DNA of 9,402 bases. Source: Actinomycetota bacterium. GTDB taxonomy: Bacteria > Actinomycetota > Actinomycetes > Streptosporangiales > Streptosporangiaceae. This document shows positions 5,818 through 9,402 of this stretch, piece by piece. The notes beneath the pieces are model-generated. The model was not told the DNA's origin, did no database searches, and saw only the letters and a program-made list of their open reading frames with translations. Within the stretch, counting starts at the first letter, position 1; each line of letters opens with the position of its first letter. The stretch is taken from NCBI GenBank assembly GCA_003168295.1, contig PMST01000558.1:26951-36352 (forward strand), in the 5' to 3' direction. Made by a program: the position numbers and the translations under genes.

Positions 5818-6606
5818 ATGTCCGCGGACGGCCGGGCCGCCGACAGCCCCCAGCAGGGCATCCAGTCGATCGAGGTCGGCGCGCAGGTGCTGCGCGCGCT
5901 CGAAGCCGGCCGCGGCCCGATGGCGCTTTCCGAGGTGGCCCGCAACTGCGCCATGCACCCGGCCAAGGTGCACCGCTACCTGGTGAGCCTGGTCCGGGCC
6001 GGCCTGGCGTCGCAGGACGCGCGCACCGGCCAGTACGACCTGGGGCCGGCCGCCCGTCACCTCGGCATGGAGGCGCTGCGCCGCACGGACGCGGAAAGCA
6101 TCGCCGCGGCCTACACCTCGCGGCTCAGGGATCAGACCGGCCATACCACCAACGTGGCGGTGTGGACCGAGGACGGACCGATCATCGTCCGCTGGGACTC
6201 GGGAACCCACGTGCTGCCGCTCAACGTGCGGGTCGGTTCGGTGCTGCCGCTGCTCGACTCGGCCGTCGGCTTGATGTTCCTGGCCTACCTGCCGGCCACG
6301 CAGACCGCCGGCGTGCTGGCCGCCCAGCAGGCCCGGCAGGAGACCCACACTCCCGGCGCCGCCGCGCTCGAGAAGCTTCTGGTCGCAGCGCGGCGCGACG
6401 GAATCGCGAGCTCGCTGCACCGGATGATCTACGGGATGGCGGCGTTCGGCGCACCAGTATTCGGGCCCGACCGGGGCCTCGTACTCGCGATCGGCCTCGC
6501 CATGCCAGCCCGCCTGCTGGTCGAGGGCAAGGCCGACGGGCTGGCCGATGCGCTCCGCAGTACCGCCGGGCAGATCTCGGCAGAACTGGGATACCGCCCG
6601 GCGTAA
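5818..6606 (+). CDS. IclR-family transcriptional regulator
   Basis: A 262-aa regulator of usual family length. A winged helix-turn-helix occupies about residues 14-80 (IQSIEVGAQVLRALEAG, ALSEVARNCAMHPAKVHRYL, VRAGLASQDARTGQYDLG). The effector-binding domain covers about 90-258, including GHTTNVAVWTEDGPIIV and the AAFGAPVFGPDRG strand typical of the family. Such proteins usually sense aromatic acids or their breakdown products and repress or activate catabolic operons, often including their own. Its ATG directly follows the TGA of the preceding gene with no gap and no separate ribosome site, so it is co-translated with the pathway it probably controls. The 16-bp inverted repeat at 3721-3736 is the best candidate site in the window. 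Confidence 0.92.
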   Translation: MSADGRAADSPQQGIQSIEVGAQVLRALEAGRGPMALSEVARNCAMHPAKVHRYLVSLVRAGLASQDARTGQYDLGPAARHLGMEALRRTDAESIAAAYTSRLRDQTGHTTNVAVWTEDGPIIVRWDSGTHVLPLNVRVGSVLPLLDSAVGLMFLAYLPATQTAGVLAAQQARQETHTPGAAALEKLLVAARRDGIASSLHRMIYGMAAFGAPVFGPDRGLVLAIGLAMPARLLVEGKADGLADALRSTAGQISAELGYRPA

Positions 6607-6642
6607 CGCGCCGGCTCCTACCCGACCCCAAAGGTGGCGACA

Positions 6643-7551
6643 ATGACGACCGGACTGCTGCTCGTGCAGTACACAGCGGGGGCCGATGGCACGGCCGGGG
6701 CCGATGGCGCGGTCAGGGCGGGGGTGCGCCACGACGGCGTGGTCCGCGCACTGCCCCGGAACTGGCCGGACACCGTGCTCGCAATTCTTGACTCCTGGCC
6801 CGATTGGAGCGGACAACTACGGGCTCTCCGTCCAGACGCACTCCCGATCGTTCCGGATGCCCGGCTTGTCGCCCCCGTCACCTTTCCGCGGAAGGTCCTG
6901 TGCGCCGGCGCGAACTACTACTCCCACGCCGAGGAGATGAAGACGGCGCGCCCCGATCCCCGCGCCGTGCCGTTCTTCTTCATGAAGCCCCCGACGACCA
7001 CGATCGTCGGCCCGGTCGCGTCCGTGCCATTGCCCCGCGGCGAGGCCCCGGATTATGACTGGGAGGGCGAGCTGGCCATCGTGATCGGCCGGCGCGGCAA
7101 GCACATCACTCCCGATGACGCGGCATCGTATGTCGCGGGATACACCGTCGCCGACGACCTGTCCGCCCGGGGGCGGTTCCAGCGGCCGAATGCGGTCGAG
7201 CCCTTCACCTACGACTGGCTCGGCCAGAAGGCGCAAGACGGGTCGTGCCCGACCGGGCCGGGGATCGCGCCGGCCTGGGCGGTACCCGACATCGAGGACC
7301 AGCGGATGCGGCTGTGGGTGAACGGCGACCTGAAGCAGGACACGCTCATCAGTGAGCTCGTGGTGGGGATCGGCGGCCTGGTGTCGGCCGCCAGCGACCT
7401 GGTCATGCTCGAGCCCGGCGACCTCATCCTCACCGGCACTCCCGCCGGAGTGGGCCTGCCGCGCGACACCTTCCTCGCCGTCGGCGACGTGGTGGAGGTC
7501 GAGGTCGGCGGGATCGGCCGCATCGTGCACACGATCATCGCCCCCAGCTGA
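6643..7551 (+). CDS. Fumarylacetoacetate hydrolase (FAH)-family hydrolase/isomerase
   Basis: A 302-aa enzyme of the FAH fold: a variable N-terminal part (about 1-75) and the catalytic domain (about 80-300). Divalent-metal ligands are Glu141 and Glu143 (DWEGELAIVIG) and Asp172 (TVADDLSAR). Lys196 in GQKAQDGSCPTGP and the loop LTGTPAGVG (263-271) are also family hallmarks. Members hydrolyse C-C bonds of acylpyruvates, or isomerise, hydrate or decarboxylate dienoates. In meta-cleavage routes they act after extradiol ring opening, which fits this operon. The typical SARD motif reads SARG here. The ATG at 6643 is preferred over the in-frame GTG at 6634 because AAAGGTGG (6630-6637) then serves as ribosome site. 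The N-terminus has a short duplication (GADGTA/GADGAV). It follows the regulator by 36 bases and ends the operon. Confidence 0.9.
   Translation: MTTGLLLVQYTAGADGTAGADGAVRAGVRHDGVVRALPRNWPDTVLAILDSWPDWSGQLRALRPDALPIVPDARLVAPVTFPRKVLCAGANYYSHAEEMKTARPDPRAVPFFFMKPPTTTIVGPVASVPLPRGEAPDYDWEGELAIVIGRRGKHITPDDAASYVAGYTVADDLSARGRFQRPNAVEPFTYDWLGQKAQDGSCPTGPGIAPAWAVPDIEDQRMRLWVNGDLKQDTLISELVVGIGGLVSAASDLVMLEPGDLILTGTPAGVGLPRDTFLAVGDVVEVEVGGIGRIVHTIIAPS
6679..6708 (+). repeat. Short direct repeat in the 5' end of the hydrolase gene
   Basis: GGGGCCGATGGC occurs at 6679-6690 and 6697-6708, an 18-base period. It duplicates the GADG motif (about residues 13-16 and 19-22) in the non-catalytic N-terminal region, consistent with a small in-frame slippage duplication. 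Confidence 0.7.
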
Positions 7552-7580
7552 CGGCGGTGCCGTTCAGTCCGTCGGCTTTT
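7548..7580 (+). terminator. Possible shared terminator between convergent genes
   Basis: Two alternative hairpins are possible. CTGACGGC (7548-7555), loop GGT and GCCG-T-TCAG (7559-7567) form an 8-bp stem with one bulge that contains both genes' stop codons. Alternatively CTGACGG (7548-7554) pairs with CCGTCGG (7569-7575), with one T-G pair, and is followed by CTTTT (7576-7580), the form expected of an intrinsic terminator for the plus-strand operon. Confidence 0.4.
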
Positions 7581-8544
7581 CTGCCAGCGCGCTGAACAGC
7601 TCGGCGTAGTCGTAGGCAGCCTCGGGTTTCGCGCGCACCGCGGCGTCGATCTTCTTGGCGTCCTCGCCGACGAGGATCCGCCAGGCCCCGGACCGCACCC
7701 CGTCCAGGATGATGGTCGCCGCCTGCGCCGCGCTGAGCGGCGCCTTGTCCCGGAAGTCGGCGTTCGCCCGCACCAGCATCTGCCGCAGCTCGTCGGCCGA
7801 CGCGTCCTCGGCCAGCAGGCCGGCCCCGGCCAGCTTGGCCCGCACCTCGCGGGGGATCAGCTCCTCAAGCTGGGCGCCGGTCAGTTTCTCAAGCTCCGGC
7901 AGGCCATGGGCGCGGATGCTGTTCGCGACGATGTCCGTGCCCACGTGCCCCGGCATCACCACGGCGACCCGAACTCCGGGCGCGTTGGACCGCAGGTCTT
8001 CGATCAGCGCCTCGGAGAAACCCCGCACGGCGAACTTGGCCGTGCTGTAGGCGGTGTTCGGCATGCCCGGGCCAAGTGACGCCCAGAGCCCGTTCACGCT
8101 GCTGGTGTTGACCAGGACCCCGTCCCCGCTCGCGATGAGCAGCGGCAGGAACACCCGGGCGCAGTAATAGACGCCCCACCAGTCGATGGCGAACGTGCGC
8201 TCCCACACGTCCCGGCGGCTGGCGACGAAGCTTTCGCCCCCGCCGGCCCCCGCGTTGCTGAAGAGCAGGTCGACATGATCGCCGCCGTGCTCCTCGAGCA
8301 GTTCGTCGCGAAACCGCACGACCTGCGCCTCCTCAGAGACGTCACACGCGTACCCGGTGACCCGGACACCGGGCGGGGCGGCCGCCCGCGCCGTGGCCGC
8401 CGTCACCGCGACGGCGTCCCCGTTCAGGTCGCAGGCCGCGACCGAGCACCCCTGCGCCGCCAGCTGGCGGACAAGCTCACGGCCCATGCCGGAACCACCG
8501 CCGGTCACCACCGCGAGCTTTCCCGTGAACGAGTCCACGGTCAC
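7564..8544 (-). CDS. Short-chain dehydrogenase/reductase (SDR)
   Basis: A 326-aa NAD(P)-dependent oxidoreductase of the classical SDR type with a C-terminal extension of about 70 residues. It has the cofactor-binding TGGGSGMG (14-21), the adenine-contacting CDV (67-69), SNAG (96-99), catalytic Ser149 in NTSSVNG, and Tyr166/Lys170 in TAYSTAK, followed by PGHVGTD (198-204). The structural Asn normally found in helix 4 (VN-x-x-G) reads Asp121 in FAIDWWGVYY, a variation to note. The start is GTG at 8544, 13 residues before the TGGG motif, which is the normal spacing. Only a weak AGG (8 bases upstream) precedes it. The gene faces the hydrolase gene end-to-end with a 12-base gap, so it is not in that operon, although it may act in the same pathway on an alcohol or keto intermediate. 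The substrate is unknown. Confidence 0.92.
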   Translation of the reverse strand: MTVDSFTGKLAVVTGGGSGMGRELVRQLAAQGCSVAACDLNGDAVAVTAATARAAAPPGVRVTGYACDVSEEAQVVRFRDELLEEHGGDHVDLLFSNAGAGGGESFVASRRDVWERTFAIDWWGVYYCARVFLPLLIASGDGVLVNTSSVNGLWASLGPGMPNTAYSTAKFAVRGFSEALIEDLRSNAPGVRVAVVMPGHVGTDIVANSIRAHGLPELEKLTGAQLEELIPREVRAKLAGAGLLAEDASADELRQMLVRANADFRDKAPLSAAQAATIILDGVRSGAWRILVGEDAKKIDAAVRAKPEAAYDYAELFSALAEKPTD

Positions 8545-8726
8545 GATGCTTACCTACTGTGCCGTTGCGCGTCAACGCTCCACGGCGCCTGCACCTCGAC
8601 GACCCTGCGGGCGGCTCGTCTCGCCGCAAGCGGCCGCGCGGCCCTGAAACTAGCTTTTTCGGCGGCTGGCCTGACAGCATGGCCAAGAACCATTGCACCG
8701 ATCCAGAACCAGAAGAGTGGCCACAG
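8545..8726. promoter_or_regulatory. Divergent control region between SDR and exporter genes
   Basis: This 182-base gap must hold both promoters. For the SDR (minus strand), TTGACG lies about 25 bases upstream of a TAGGTA hexamer that sits 6 bases before the GTG; neither the hexamer nor the spacing is ideal. For the exporter (plus strand), TAGCTT (8651-8656) is a -10 candidate without a clear -35. A perfect 12-bp palindrome GGCCGCGCGGCC (8632-8643) and an inverted repeat TGGCC/GGCCA around 8670-8685 could be operator sites. Confidence 0.4.
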
Positions 8727-9402
8727 ATGACTTCTCCCACCTTGACCGCGACACCGCCGGAGAACGAGGGTTTCACCCACCGGCAGATTCTGCTGGTCAT
8801 GTCCGGGCTGATGCTAGGCCTGTTCCTGGCCGCGCTCGACCAGACGATCGTCTCGACGGCGCTGCCCACGATCGTGGGGGATTTCCACCGCAGCAACCTG
8901 CTCTCCTGGGTGATCACCGCGTACCTGCTGGCCAGTACCGCCTCGACGCCGCTGTGGGGCAAGGTCGGTGACCTCTACGGGCGCAAGCGCGTCTTCCAGC
9001 TCGCCATCATCGTGTTCCTGGTGGCCAGCGCGCTGTGCGGAGCGTCGCAGAACATGTTCGAGCTGATCGCCTTCCGCGGGCTGCAGGGCGTCGGCGGCGG
9101 CGGCCTGCTCTCGCTCGCGTTCGCGATCATCGGCGACGTGATACCGCCCCGCGAGCGCGGTCGCTACCAGGGATATTTCGGTGCCGTCTTCGGTGTCTCG
9201 AGCGTCGTCGGCCCGCTGGCAGGCGGGTTCGCGGTGGACGATCTCAGCTGGCGCTACATCTTCTACGTCAACCTGCCGCTGGGCATTGTCGCACTGATCG
9301 TCACCAACCGCGTGCTGCGGCTGCCGGCCCGCAAACGCGAGGTGAAGATCGACTGGCAGGGCGCGCTGCTGCTGGTCGCGGGGGTGTCGTGCATCCTGCT
9401 CG
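8727..9402 (+). CDS. DHA2-type (EmrB/QacA-like) MFS drug exporter, N-terminal part, cut by window end
   Basis: An open frame of 225 codons that runs off the window; about 40-50% of a normal 14-helix DHA2 transporter. After a hydrophilic N-terminus of about 20 residues, helix 1 contains the family signature LAALDQTIVSTALPTIVGDF. It is followed by the motif A loop GKVGDLYGRKR, FRGLQGVGGGGLLSLAF (motif B region) and GAVFGVSSVVGPLAGG (motif C, diagnostic of proton antiporters that export drugs), then WRYIFYVNLPLG. It should export toxic compounds or metabolites using the proton gradient. An in-frame ATG at 8679 would add 16 residues, but those codons are poor in third-position G/C, so the start at 8727 is preferred; its ribosome site is weak (GAAGAG, about 10 bases upstream). 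It diverges from the SDR gene and could serve the same stress or pathway. Confidence 0.92.
   Translation, partial: MTSPTLTATPPENEGFTHRQILLVMSGLMLGLFLAALDQTIVSTALPTIVGDFHRSNLLSWVITAYLLASTASTPLWGKVGDLYGRKRVFQLAIIVFLVASALCGASQNMFELIAFRGLQGVGGGGLLSLAFAIIGDVIPPRERGRYQGYFGAVFGVSSVVGPLAGGFAVDDLSWRYIFYVNLPLGIVALIVTNRVLRLPARKREVKIDWQGALLLVAGVSCILL

Noticed and set aside
4759..6816. Very long minus-strand open frame (685 codons) opposite the oxidoreductase and regulator genes
   Set aside because: Its peptide is His/Arg/Gly-rich and low in normal hydrophobic pattern, and the plus strand carries clear MDR and IclR motifs throughout. It is a shadow frame of GC-rich coding DNA.
8679..8726. Alternative upstream ATG for the exporter adding 16 residues
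   Set aside because: The added codons have few third-position G/C and no better ribosome site; kept only as a lesser alternative.

Overview
The window comes from a high-GC actinomycete. GC at third codon positions is very high, GTG starts occur, and the families present (NarL-type two-component pair, IclR regulator, DHA2-type exporter) are typical of Streptosporangiales/Streptomyces-like soil actinobacteria. The genus cannot be fixed from the sequence. I see no rRNA, tRNA, CRISPR array, insertion sequence or prophage gene.

Left part (1-2700): a small predicted membrane protein is followed by a sensor histidine kinase and a LuxR/NarL response regulator. Kinase and regulator overlap by 4 bases (ATGA) and form one signalling unit. 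Behind the regulator, on the minus strand, lies a 55-codon stretch with coding character. It starts well but runs into the regulator's stop codon, so it looks like the surviving 5' end of a lost gene.

Middle (2700-3620): a free-standing class I SAM-dependent methyltransferase, apparently read from a leaderless promoter.

Right-centre (3621-7551): a tightly packed plus-strand operon of four genes: type I extradiol (VOC) ring-cleavage dioxygenase, MDR-family oxidoreductase, IclR-family regulator and FAH-family hydrolase. The first three are joined by 1-base overlap or immediate abutment. The AT-rich leader upstream holds a plausible sigma-70-type promoter, a 16-bp inverted repeat lying across its -10 box, and a GTACTT direct repeat one helical turn apart just upstream of the -35. 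This is the layout expected for a ligand-controlled catabolic operon. The dioxygenase keeps every active-site residue of the BphC/HPCD type, so the operon probably opens a catechol-like ring and processes the product. The substrate is unknown and no ring hydroxylase is present in the window.

Right end (7552-9402): a minus-strand short-chain dehydrogenase converges on the hydrolase gene, with both stop codons inside one potential hairpin. It is divergent from a DHA2-type MFS exporter that runs off the window end.

The most noteworthy points are the operon control region, the uncharacterised catabolic cluster, the minus-strand gene remnant, and a 3 x 15-bp tandem repeat that ends exactly at the response-regulator start codon. 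Nothing here clearly shows a wholly new type of system.
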